From assembly GCA_963817025.1 (NCBI GenBank), contig CAWFML010000004.1, positions 682,001-746,000 of the forward strand: DNA of 64,000 nt, given 5' to 3'. Of this stretch, positions 42,177 to 49,891 are shown one piece after another. This DNA comes from JACMLC01 sp963817025. GTDB lineage: Bacteria; Acidobacteriota; Blastocatellia; Pyrinomonadales; Pyrinomonadaceae. The position numbers and the translations under genes are program-made. A model generated the notes under the pieces. It worked only from the letters and a program-made list of their open reading frames with translations, did no database searches and was not told where the DNA came from. The number at the start of each line of letters is the position of its first letter. The stretch's first letter is position 1.

Positions 42177-43265
42177 ATGGAACCGGTCAGACACTCAAAC
42201 ATTTCAAAACTCAGGCCAGCGTCAGATTCAACCCTTTGCGCCTTGAGTCTTTCTTTGTTTGCGCCTTTGCGTGAGCCGCTGCTGTTTCGCGCAAAGGCGC
42301 AAAGAGGCGCGAAGGCGCAAAGAAGAGATTTAAGGTTTTATAAAATCCTCTTCACTCTTCTGTCGGTCTGCTTTGCAGCGAGCAGCGTAGGGGGGAAAGC
42401 GCGTCTGGCCGTGCTCGACATGGGCGCGACCGAGACGGCGCAGCGTGTGACGGATAAGCTTGTGCGCTCGCTTGCCGCTGACGCCGGAGGGCTGGCGGTC
42501 ATGGATCGTGAAGAGGGACGCATGGCCGCGCGCGGCATCGGCTATACAGGCTCGCTCAATCTGACGGTCGAAGAAGCGCGCGATTTAGGCGAGGCCATCG
42601 GTTGTGATTTTTATCTGACGGGCGACGCGCAGACGCTGCGACGCTCGTCATCTTCGCGGCCCGTATTTTTTGAATCATATGCTTCCATCTTCATCGTCAG
42701 CGCGCGCACGGGCAGGCTCATCCTGTGGGATCGCCCTGCGTTTGAAGCTGCGACGGCAAGCGAGGCTGAGAAATTATTGCTCGCCGAATTGGTTCAGCGC
42801 GCAGCGCGTTATGCGCTGGCGATTCAGGCGGCAGTAGAGGGCGAGCGCAATGAACGCGAACTGGCCGTCACGCGCGGCGCGCCCGTCATCGAAGAAGTGC
42901 CGGAAGAGACCGCGCCGCAATCAAAGGGCTTGCGCCTGCCCGCGCCATATCGTCGCCTGCGTCCTGTCTATCCGGAAACAGCCGCGCGGGCCGAAGCCGA
43001 AGCCACCGTTGATGTGCTCGTGGACATAGACGCCGGAGGCGAAGTCAGCCGCATAGAGGTCGTGCGCTGGGCGGGCTTCGGACTCGACGAGTCGGCGGTT
43101 AACACGATCCGGCAAATGCATTTTCGTCCGGCCATGCGCGACGGCGTGCCGCTGCCGATGCGCGTCCTGCTGCGTTACAACTTTCAACGCCCCAAAAAAG
43201 AGACCGGGGAAAAAGAAAACGCGGGCAAAGGGGAAGAGGGGAAAGGAGGAAAAGGAAATAGATGA
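42177..43265 (+). CDS. TonB C-terminal domain protein with CsgG/FlgO-like periplasmic domain
   Basis: A C-terminal TonB box-contact domain is clear (RLRPVYPETAARAEAEATV, GGEVSRIEVVRW, QMHFRPAMRDGVPLPMRV). Before it lies a roughly 150-residue domain (ARLAVLDMGATETAQRVTD, GCDFYLTGDAQTL, GRLILWDRPAFEA) resembling the nucleotide-free CsgG/FlgO-like fold. A hydrophobic stretch (ILFTLLSVCFAASSV) serves as signal or anchor. The start is uncertain: ATG 42177 gives a long basic N-tail, part of which is the translation of a palindromic repeat (42234-42327). In-frame TTG codons at 42243, 42255 and 42267 are alternatives. There is no in-frame ATG, GTG or TTG between the repeat and the hydrophobic segment. 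Stop overlaps the next gene by 4 bases. Confidence 0.75.
   Translation: MEPVRHSNISKLRPASDSTLCALSLSLFAPLREPLLFRAKAQRGAKAQRRDLRFYKILFTLLSVCFAASSVGGKARLAVLDMGATETAQRVTDKLVRSLAADAGGLAVMDREEGRMAARGIGYTGSLNLTVEEARDLGEAIGCDFYLTGDAQTLRRSSSSRPVFFESYASIFIVSARTGRLILWDRPAFEAATASEAEKLLLAELVQRAARYALAIQAAVEGERNERELAVTRGAPVIEEVPEETAPQSKGLRLPAPYRRLRPVYPETAARAEAEATVDVLVDIDAGGEVSRIEVVRWAGFGLDESAVNTIRQMHFRPAMRDGVPLPMRVLLRYNFQRPKKETGEKENAGKGEEGKGGKGNR
42234..42327. repeat. Palindromic repeat, CGCAAAGG family, inside the TonB-like gene's N-terminus
   Basis: The core arms TTTGCGCCTTTGCG (42258-42271) and CGCAAAGGCGCAAA (42290-42303) are exact complements around a short centre, extended on both sides by further TTTGCGCCTT/AAGGCGCAAAG words. 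It lies in the open reading frame of the following gene and supplies its Ala-Lys-Ala-Gln-Arg repeats. Confidence 0.9.
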
Positions 43266-43390
43266 AGCCTGCGCTTATCAATTCGGGAAGAATCAAGATA
43301 GCTTTGTTACTTCTAAAGGTAGCTTTATTATTTCTTCTGCTCTTCGCTCTCTTCCCCGCTTCCCCTTTTTCCCTTTCCCCTTCTTTCGCC
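43209..43390. repeat. Imperfect G-rich/C-rich inverted repeat across a gene junction
   Basis: A G/A-rich left half (43209-43259, containing GGGGAAGAGGGGAAAGG) faces a C/T-rich right half (43338-43390, containing CTCTTCCCC). Stretches such as GGGGAAGAG (43230-43238) and its complement (43349-43357) pair exactly, others imperfectly. The left half encodes the Lys/Gly-rich tail of the TonB-like protein and the right half the end of the S41 signal region. Confidence 0.55.
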
Positions 43391-44602
43391 GGAGATGCTG
43401 TTTCGACGGCGACGCGCGAAGGACGGGGCGCAGTTTTCGATGACGCATGGAAGACGATTGACGAGCGATACTATGACGCCGGGTTGCATGGCATTGACTG
43501 GGCCAGACAACGCGAGTTGTTTCGCCCGCTCGCTGTCGAAGCGCGCACGACCACAGAGTTCTATGCAGTCCTGCGCAGGATGACGGGCGCGCTCCGCGAC
43601 GCGCACACGCGCGTTTATGCCCCCGAAGAAAAGTTCGACTGGCAACACCCGCGCTCCGTAAGCACCGGCATCTCTGTGCGCGAAGTAATGGGCCAGCCGA
43701 CGGTCGTCGCGGTCGAGCGTGACTCTGACGCCGCGCGTGCGGGCCTCCGCGCCGGAGACATTATTAAAAGCATTGACGGGAAACCCGCGCTCGAAATCTT
43801 CGCGCGCAGATTGACCGAGCAGGCGACATTATCCACCACTGCCGCGACGCGTTGGCGCGCGTTTGCATCCCTGTTTGAAGGCGCGCATGGCTCAACCGTC
43901 AGAGTCGTGTGGAGCGACCGGAAAGGCGCAGAGCGCACGGCGATTCTGCAACGCCAGTGGGGCGAGCGAGACCTGTCTTTGAGCGTGAGGCGTAAGGGCA
44001 ATTATGGCATCGCACATTTCGACGCCTTTACGCCCGGTGTCGCCAACAGTTTTATGCGTGCTCTGAGAATGGAGCTGTGCGACGTGCGCGGTCTTGTGAT
44101 AGACCTGCGCGGCAACGGCGGCGGCGAGGCCGAAGCGATGGTCGAAATCGCTTCCGCTTTTCTTCCCGCACGGACACGCATGGGTCGCTTTACAAATCGC
44201 GCTGGCCGCGTCGAGCTTGAGCCGCAGACGCGCTCAGGGATGCTCTACATCGCACAGCGCATCACGCGCACAGAGCTTCCACTTGTCGTTTTAGTGAGCG
44301 AGCGAACCTCAAGCGCAGCGGAGATTTTCGCAGCCGTTTTGAAGGAAACGCGCCGCGCCGTTATCATCGGCGCAAACACCTGCGGCTGCGTGCTCGCCAT
44401 ACGCCGCCGCCACACGCTGCCGGATGGCGGCGCACTCGACATTAGCGAGATGGATTACCGCACCAGCACGGGCGTGCGGCTCGAAGGCGCAGGCGTCGCG
44501 CCGGATGAAAAGATTGAAGTTGAAAGAAAAGATTTGTTCAATAATCATGACCGCGCAATGGAGCGCGCCGTCGCGCTTCTGAAAACGATGTCCCTGAAAT
44601 AA
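43262..44602 (+). CDS. S41 family peptidase (C-terminal processing protease type), lysine position altered
   Basis: A 446-residue protein: N-terminal membrane anchor (IALLLLKVALLFLLLFAL), a PDZ domain (around RAGLRAGDIIKSIDGKP) and a C-terminal S41 domain with GLVIDLRGNGGGEAEAMVEI and the nucleophile region SERTSSAAEIFAAVLKETR. In the Ser-Lys type of the family the lysine sits in a G-x-x-T-x-G-K motif soon after. Here the matching stretch reads IGANTCGCVLAI, with Cys where Lys is expected, so the catalytic base is uncertain (inference). It starts in an ATGA overlap with the TonB-like gene and is probably cotranscribed. Role in outer-membrane or periplasmic processing is plausible. Confidence 0.82.
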   Translation: MKPALINSGRIKIALLLLKVALLFLLLFALFPASPFSLSPSFAGDAVSTATREGRGAVFDDAWKTIDERYYDAGLHGIDWARQRELFRPLAVEARTTTEFYAVLRRMTGALRDAHTRVYAPEEKFDWQHPRSVSTGISVREVMGQPTVVAVERDSDAARAGLRAGDIIKSIDGKPALEIFARRLTEQATLSTTAATRWRAFASLFEGAHGSTVRVVWSDRKGAERTAILQRQWGERDLSLSVRRKGNYGIAHFDAFTPGVANSFMRALRMELCDVRGLVIDLRGNGGGEAEAMVEIASAFLPARTRMGRFTNRAGRVELEPQTRSGMLYIAQRITRTELPLVVLVSERTSSAAEIFAAVLKETRRAVIIGANTCGCVLAIRRRHTLPDGGALDISEMDYRTSTGVRLEGAGVAPDEKIEVERKDLFNNHDRAMERAVALLKTMSLK

Positions 44603-44620
44603 TTCGGCGAGGAGATGTTG

Positions 44621-45202
44621 ATGTATTTTAAGAGAGCCGTAAAGATGCTCGTGTTGACCCTCATCTGTTTCACTTTCGCTTCCGCGCAGGAGAGCAGATG
44701 CAACTTAAAACTCGCGCAACTCAAACAGGCGCAGGAACTGTACGGCCTGCGTATCGGGATGACCTTCGAGCAGGTGAAGGCCATTGTGCCGACGCTTCAG
44801 GCTGGCCGCGCGGATGATCTGGGATTTGCCACCACGAGCTTCTCGCCAAATTTTAATCCGCAGATGGACAAGACCGCTTTCGCGGGCGTGCGTACAGTCT
44901 CGCTGGAATTTCTGGACGACAAGCTGTTCACAATCTGGATCGGCTTCAACAGTTCGTTTAAGTGGCAGACGCTCGAAGAATTTGTGCCGGGCATGAGCGC
45001 GGCTCTGGGGCTGCCTGCGGGCGTGTGGGCCGGTAATTCTTTAAAGCCAACCATCGAATGCGAAGAGTTTAAGCTGACGGCCTCGATGATAGGCGGCGGG
45101 CCGAGCATTCGCTTGATGGATAAAGCTGCCATAGAACTGTGGCAGCAGCGGCGCACAGAGCGTGAAGAAAAACATTCCGGGCAGGACACGGGCGAGCCGT
45201 AA
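44621..45202 (+). CDS. Exported protein of unknown function
   Basis: A 193-residue protein with a clear signal segment (FKRAVKMLVLTLICFTFASAQ). The rest has no family I recognise; it contains conserved-looking LRIGMTFEQVKAIVPTLQ, a pattern seen in small periplasmic domains that contact substrates, and an ERGECE/CNLK cysteine. ATG at 44621 has GGAG 6 bases upstream, while the ATG at 44615 directly abuts it, so 44621 is chosen. It begins 18 bases after the S41 peptidase stop and may be part of the same operon. Confidence 0.62.
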   Translation: MYFKRAVKMLVLTLICFTFASAQESRCNLKLAQLKQAQELYGLRIGMTFEQVKAIVPTLQAGRADDLGFATTSFSPNFNPQMDKTAFAGVRTVSLEFLDDKLFTIWIGFNSSFKWQTLEEFVPGMSAALGLPAGVWAGNSLKPTIECEEFKLTASMIGGGPSIRLMDKAAIELWQQRRTEREEKHSGQDTGEP

Positions 45203-45246
45203 GGCTCATAAGGGCAGGCTTCGGTTGAATCACACACGGGAGCACT

Positions 45247-45609
45247 ATGCAACAGGGTGTCAGAGCATGTGTCGCATATATCGCCGGAAGGCTCATCTCA
45301 AGGCTTGAGGCGGCGACTATTTTCGATGCTTCGCAATCCAAACATCTGGTCATCAGCGGCGGCGTCAACGCCGGTCTCATCAACATCCATGATTACGCAC
45401 GCGACTGCCTGATGTCCGGCACGGGCGAGGGCGCGAGCTACAGGCTTTACGATCACGGCGCGGCGCAGCATCTGACGCTGGTGATTGACGGCGACCAGTT
45501 TGAGGGTTACGACTTTGGCAGCATCTGCCATTTTCGCGGCAAGGTGGACGGGGCAAAAATCTCTTTCTACGACTATGGCGAGACGCGCAGTTACAGTTAC
45601 AGCCTGTAA
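45247..45609 (+). CDS. Unknown conserved-looking small protein
   Basis: A 120-residue protein without signal peptide or membrane segment, starting at the ATG at 45247 with GGGAG upstream. It is rich in aromatic residues and Gly/Asp (FEGYDFGSICHFRG, ISFYDYGETRSYSYSL), which suggests a beta-rich fold. I do not recognise a family. It lies 44 bases after the exported protein gene, which favours a shared operon. Confidence 0.55.
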   Translation: MQQGVRACVAYIAGRLISRLEAATIFDASQSKHLVISGGVNAGLINIHDYARDCLMSGTGEGASYRLYDHGAAQHLTLVIDGDQFEGYDFGSICHFRGKVDGAKISFYDYGETRSYSYSL

Positions 45610-46392
45610 CCGGCTTCGCTTTTATTCAAACTCTCGGTTATACTTCGTTTTAGCTCGTCCTGCCGAATCATCCGTTTTGGCGTCCGCGCCATAACAGTAA
45701 CGTTTCGTGATTCCGTAGCACAGGTAACAAACTAGAGTTTCCCGTGCGTCTGATGAGAAGGCGAGCCAACGGATTTTTACGGGCCGCATATCAAGAGCAG
45801 CGTCCCATCGTTGAATTTTTACAGATTTTTTTCGTCGCCGCCGGGCAGCCACTAGCGCCGCACGCCCCGAATCGTTGACGGCCAGTTTGGCAGGCCGCCA
45901 GTTGAGACCAAGCCACAACAGGTTTCGAGCACTCTTTCGGAAAAATGTTTTCCAGTGCTCCCTGTGATTCAGGCTTCAGGTCTTGAGAAGGAAGCTTGCA
46001 GGGCGGCATGGGGATTTCATTTGTCAAGGAAGCTATATTCCTCTCGCGCCATCGGGGAAGACTCTTTTTTCTTCGTTAAGACGCAAGTCAGCCGCACGAG
46101 AAACATCAACAACTCTTCCTGCACGCACAACCGGCGCGCAGGCCACATCCTTGAGCCAACCTGTCCGGCTGGCTCTCTCCTTTCAAACTTTTTCAGCGAG
46201 CATTCCAATCTCGTTCATCGTGTGCATTCCTGCGCGCGCCTCGCCCGACGTGGGCTTGCAGGCGATACGCAGATGCCACATCACACTTTCACGACCATCA
46301 GAACATTCAGTGAATCACAGAGAGCGACCCTTTCGTCCGTTCTCGATTTACCATCTTCACGATGATCGTTTCGGGGGATATTTTATTTACAC
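45610..46392. other. Long non-coding region upstream of RNase E/G
   Basis: About 780 bases without a convincing gene on either strand; open frames here have no ribosome-binding sites and are rich in rare combinations. It contains a T-run (GATTTTTTTCG near 45824) and several short inverted segments. It probably includes the rne/rng promoter and a long 5' leader; in Escherichia coli the rne leader mediates autoregulation, but no homologous structure was recognised. Confidence 0.4.
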
Positions 46393-49300
46393 ATGGCAAA
46401 AGAATTGATCGTCAGCGTTAATGGCCGCGAAAAGAAAATAGCCATCATCGAGAACGAGCGTGTCACGGAGTTTTACATCGAGCGTGGCGAAGAGAATCAA
46501 GGCATCGTCGGCAATATCTACAAGGGGCGCGTGATGCGCGTCCTGCCCGGCATGCAGTCGGCCTTTGTTGACATCGGGCTTGAGCGCGATGCCTTCCTTT
46601 ACGTCTCGGACTTCTTTGACGAAGAAGAAGAGTTCGAGCGCATCGTGATGGACAAATCCAAGAAGGGCGACACGGCAGCCGCCGAGAAAGCCGCGCATGA
46701 GCGCATCGAGCAGCAGCGCATAGAGCGCGAGCATCGCATCGAAGCCACGCAGGAACGCGCCGAACCGCTCATAGCAAGCGAACAGCCCGAAGAGGAAGAG
46801 GCAGAGCCTGAGGCAATCTCCGCTCAAGATATTGCGCTTGTTCAGCAGGAGGAGGAAGAGACAGAGCCGGAAGCCGCGCCGCCACCACAGGCTGCGACGG
46901 CCCAGCCCGAATCTTCAGAAGAAGGCGGCAGGAGTCGCGGCAGGCGCGGACGACGGCGCGGCGGCAAAGGCCGTGCTGAAGGCGCTGAGAAACCTTCTCA
47001 AGATGCTGCTTCAACTTCCGGCACGATTGAAGCCGAAGACATCGACACGCCGTTTGCGATTCCGGCCTCTTCGTTCCAGCGCGTCGTGGATGAAGATGAA
47101 CGCGCCGCCGCCGAAGAGGGCGAGATGTTCAAGGACGCGCGCCTTCAGGAACGACTTCTGGACCAGATTCACGCGGTCGAGTTCGACATCGAAGACATGC
47201 CGACGGCAGAGGTCGGCTCCCTGCTCGGCTCTGCCGGAGCGCGTGGTAACGATTCGTTCCAGCGCATAGACGACAGCGACATCGCTTCCGACGAAGCGTC
47301 TGAGACCGCTTATGTGCAACAGACCGTCGCCGCGCATGTAGACGCTTTCATAGACGAGATTGCGGAACAGACCGTCAGCGCGCAATCCTTCGAGCGCGTC
47401 AGCGATGACGAGAAAGCCATAGAAGGCGGCATCGAAGAAATTGCTGCCAAGCGCGGCAAACGCAGCCGCACCAAAAAAGAAACGGTCGAGGCCGCGCCCG
47501 CTGCCAGAGAAGAAACAGCTAAACCGTCACGCGCACGCGGCGGTGCGGCGAAGAAGGTTGCTTCCAAGACCGCAGCCAAAAAAGCTGCTCCGGCCAAAGA
47601 GAAGCCAGCCGCAGAGAAGCCAGCCGCGAAGAAGGCTGCTTCCAAGAGTGCGACCAAGAGCAGCCGCAAGGGTCGCGCCTCTCAAGCCATTCCGGCGGAA
47701 GAAGGCGAGCTTGATATAGCCGTGCTTGAAGCGGAAAGAGAGCGAGCCGAACAGGCAGACCTCGTCGCAGCCGAAGCAGCGGACGGCGAGCACTTTGAAG
47801 CCGGCAGCGCCGGCGACGAAACTTTTGAAGATGCAGACGCGAGCGTCTCTTCAAAGCCTGCGCGCGGAGAGTTTGCCACGCGGCGCGGAGGACGCCGCCG
47901 CCGGCGCAAGCCAAATGAAAATGGAGAAGAAGACCGCACCAACGGCAAAGACGAGGAAGCAGGCGCAGAAGAAGAAGTAGTTGAAGAAGCGCCTGCTATC
48001 GTCGCCGCGCCTCCCGCGCCTCCGGCCCCTGCTCCGCGCGAACGTGAATCTCGTGAACGCGAGCCGCGCGAACGTGAACCGCGTGAGCCGCGCGAGCGCG
48101 AGCCACGTGAGTCGCGCGAGCCGCGTGAGCCACGCGAGCGTGAGCCGCGTGAGTCGCGTGAGCCGCGAGACAGGCGTGATCGTCCGGCAGGCGGTCGCAG
48201 CAGTGGCGGGCCGCAGCAGCGTGGCGGCGGACGCCGCGAGATGCGCCAGCAACCCACCATCACAGACCTCCTGCGCGAAGGACAGGAGATTCTGGTTCAG
48301 ATTGCCAAAGAGCCTATCGCCAAGAAAGGCGCGCGTATCACTTCGCACATCGCGTTGCCCGGAAGGTATCTGGTTTACATGCCGACGGTCGAGCATGTCG
48401 GCGTCTCGCGCAAGATCGAGTCCGACAGCGAGCGGCTGCGGCTGCGCAAGCTGATACAGGCCATACGCGCCGAAGAAGACGTGCCTTCGGGCGGCTTTAT
48501 CGTCCGCACGGCGGGCATCGGCGTCAGCGAAGAATCTTTAAGAGAAGACGCGCGCTATCTTGTACGCACATGGCTCGACATCCGGCGCGCGGCTGAGAAG
48601 GCCAAAGCGCCCTCGATGGCGCACCAGGACTTAGACCTCGTGCAGCGCATCCTGCGCGATCAACTGTCCGAGGAATTCACGGCGATTCGCGTTGACTCCG
48701 AAGAGGAGTATCAGGCCATCGTCGAGTTCGTCAATCGCATCCAGCCGCGCATGGTCAAGCGCGTCAAGCTGCACACACGCGAAGAGCCGATCCTCGAAGC
48801 CTACGGCGTGCAGGTGGAAGTGGACAAAGCCATCAAGCCGCGCGTGTGGCTCAAATCCGGCGGCTATCTGGTCATCAATCAGACGGAAGCTCTGGTCGCC
48901 ATAGATGTCAACACGGGCAAGTTTGTCGGGCGCGGAGGCAGTCGTCTCGAAGACACAATCACGCGCACCAACATGGAAGCGGTGGACGAGATTGTGCGGC
49001 AGATACGCTTGCGCGATCTCGGCGGCATCATCGTGCTCGACTTGATTGACATGGAAGACCGCCGCAACCGCAACCGCGTCATGCAGGCTTTGCAGGAAGC
49101 ATTGCAGGGCGACAAGTCGCCTACGAAAGTTCTCTCGTTCAACGATTTCGGGTTGGTGATTATGACGCGCAAACGCGTCAAGCAATCTCTGGAAAGAACG
49201 CTCTGCGCGCCGTGTCCTTATTGTCAGGGCGCGGGCCTTGTCAAATCGCCGCAGACCATTTGCTACGAGATTCTGGAAGAAGCGCGGCGGCTCGCACGAG

Positions 49301-49476
49301 GGATGGACGACGACGGCCTGAAGCAAACAACCTTACGCCTTAACCCGGAAGTCGCACGCGCGCTACGCAGCACTGAAAAGGATGTGCTCACCGAGATCGA
49401 AGATTATCTAGGCGCGGTGGACATCACAAGCGATACGCGCGTTCATCAGGAGCAGTTCGACTTCGCTTTTATTTAA
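46393..49476 (+). CDS. Ribonuclease E/G with a large disordered insertion in its S1 domain
   Basis: A 1027-residue protein, about twice the length of RNase G. The N-terminus of the S1 domain (GNIYKGRVMRVLPGMQSAFVD) runs to about residue 76. It is then interrupted by about 540 low-complexity, charged residues (Lys/Ala runs, REPRE repeats). The fold resumes near residue 617 with MRQQPTITDLLREG and VQIAKEPIAKKGAR. The catalytic RNase region is intact, with DVNTGKFVGRGG near 838 and LDLIDMEDRRNRNRV near 883, and a zinc link CPYC at 941-944. The protein ends soon after the catalytic part, so it lacks the C-terminal degradosome arm of RNase E. The insertion may take over that scaffold and RNA-binding role. 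Confidence 0.9.
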   Translation: MAKELIVSVNGREKKIAIIENERVTEFYIERGEENQGIVGNIYKGRVMRVLPGMQSAFVDIGLERDAFLYVSDFFDEEEEFERIVMDKSKKGDTAAAEKAAHERIEQQRIEREHRIEATQERAEPLIASEQPEEEEAEPEAISAQDIALVQQEEEETEPEAAPPPQAATAQPESSEEGGRSRGRRGRRRGGKGRAEGAEKPSQDAASTSGTIEAEDIDTPFAIPASSFQRVVDEDERAAAEEGEMFKDARLQERLLDQIHAVEFDIEDMPTAEVGSLLGSAGARGNDSFQRIDDSDIASDEASETAYVQQTVAAHVDAFIDEIAEQTVSAQSFERVSDDEKAIEGGIEEIAAKRGKRSRTKKETVEAAPAAREETAKPSRARGGAAKKVASKTAAKKAAPAKEKPAAEKPAAKKAASKSATKSSRKGRASQAIPAEEGELDIAVLEAERERAEQADLVAAEAADGEHFEAGSAGDETFEDADASVSSKPARGEFATRRGGRRRRRKPNENGEEDRTNGKDEEAGAEEEVVEEAPAIVAAPPAPPAPAPRERESREREPREREPREPREREPRESREPREPREREPRESREPRDRRDRPAGGRSSGGPQQRGGGRREMRQQPTITDLLREGQEILVQIAKEPIAKKGARITSHIALPGRYLVYMPTVEHVGVSRKIESDSERLRLRKLIQAIRAEEDVPSGGFIVRTAGIGVSEESLREDARYLVRTWLDIRRAAEKAKAPSMAHQDLDLVQRILRDQLSEEFTAIRVDSEEEYQAIVEFVNRIQPRMVKRVKLHTREEPILEAYGVQVEVDKAIKPRVWLKSGGYLVINQTEALVAIDVNTGKFVGRGGSRLEDTITRTNMEAVDEIVRQIRLRDLGGIIVLDLIDMEDRRNRNRVMQALQEALQGDKSPTKVLSFNDFGLVIMTRKRVKQSLERTLCAPCPYCQGAGLVKSPQTICYEILEEARRLARGMDDDGLKQTTLRLNPEVARALRSTEKDVLTEIEDYLGAVDITSDTRVHQEQFDFAFI
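48037..48171 (+). repeat. Coding tandem repeat of Arg-Glu-Pro/Ser words in RNase E/G
   Basis: An imperfect 6- to 12-base tandem repeat encodes repeated R-E-P-R-E-R-E words, part of the disordered insertion. It varies in the third position between codons, as expected for selected protein sequence rather than a DNA-level repeat. Confidence 0.8.
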
Positions 49477-49490
49477 AGAGCGCGAAAGAA

Positions 49491-49622
49491 CGTCTCCCGC
49501 AAAGGCGCGGAGAAGACAGGGGATAGGGTATCGGGTGTCGGGTGTAGTGAAAGGCAAATGCTTTTCCGACACCCGACACCCTTCCCCCGTCCCCCTTGCT
49601 CTCTGCGCCTTTGCGGGAGACG
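49491..49622. repeat. Nested palindrome: CGCAAAGG family enclosing GGGTGTCGGG family
   Basis: The outer arms (49491-49508 and 49605-49622, CGTCTCCCGCAAAGGCGC and its exact complement) enclose a second inverted repeat whose arms GGGTGTCGGGTGT (49533-49545) and ACACCCGACACCC (49569-49581) are also exact complements. The outer element therefore seems to have been split by insertion of the inner one, or both were built by the same process. It starts 14 bases after the RNase gene stop. Confidence 0.93.
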
Positions 49623-49643
49623 CTTTGCTTTCGCACATAAATC

Positions 49644-49672
49644 TTGACAATTGATATATGCCAGCTTACATT
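49644..49672 (+). promoter_or_regulatory. Candidate promoter of the second OAR receptor
   Basis: TTGACA (49644-49649), a 17-base spacer, TACATT (49667-49672). The predicted start of transcription lies near 49679, giving a leader of about 210 bases before the ATG at 49892. The gap of about 250 bases before the gene shows no other feature. Confidence 0.5.
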
Positions 49673-49891
49673 CCACATGCCTTTGGAAACTGTCAGACCA
49701 ACAGCTTTAGATTCAGAACGCGGCCTGAAATATTACGGGCCGGTTAATCTCTCTCGAACGTGTGGCTGAAATGCTCATACGACGCGCTTCCTATAGACCG
49801 CCACCTTTCCCTGTCGCGCCTGCTTTGTGACTTTTTGAAAGTTCGCTACTTCCAACCAACTCTTTGAGACGAACATACGGAGGATAGAAAA

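Noticed and set aside
45622..45918. A 98-residue minus-strand frame in the long gap before RNase E/G
   Set aside because: Composition is not protein-like, no ribosome-binding site, and no recognisable motif.
48037..48171. Tandem DNA repeat that could be a CRISPR or satellite
   Set aside because: Repeat units are 6-12 bases with no spacers, and they lie in frame within the RNase protein as Arg-Glu-Pro words.
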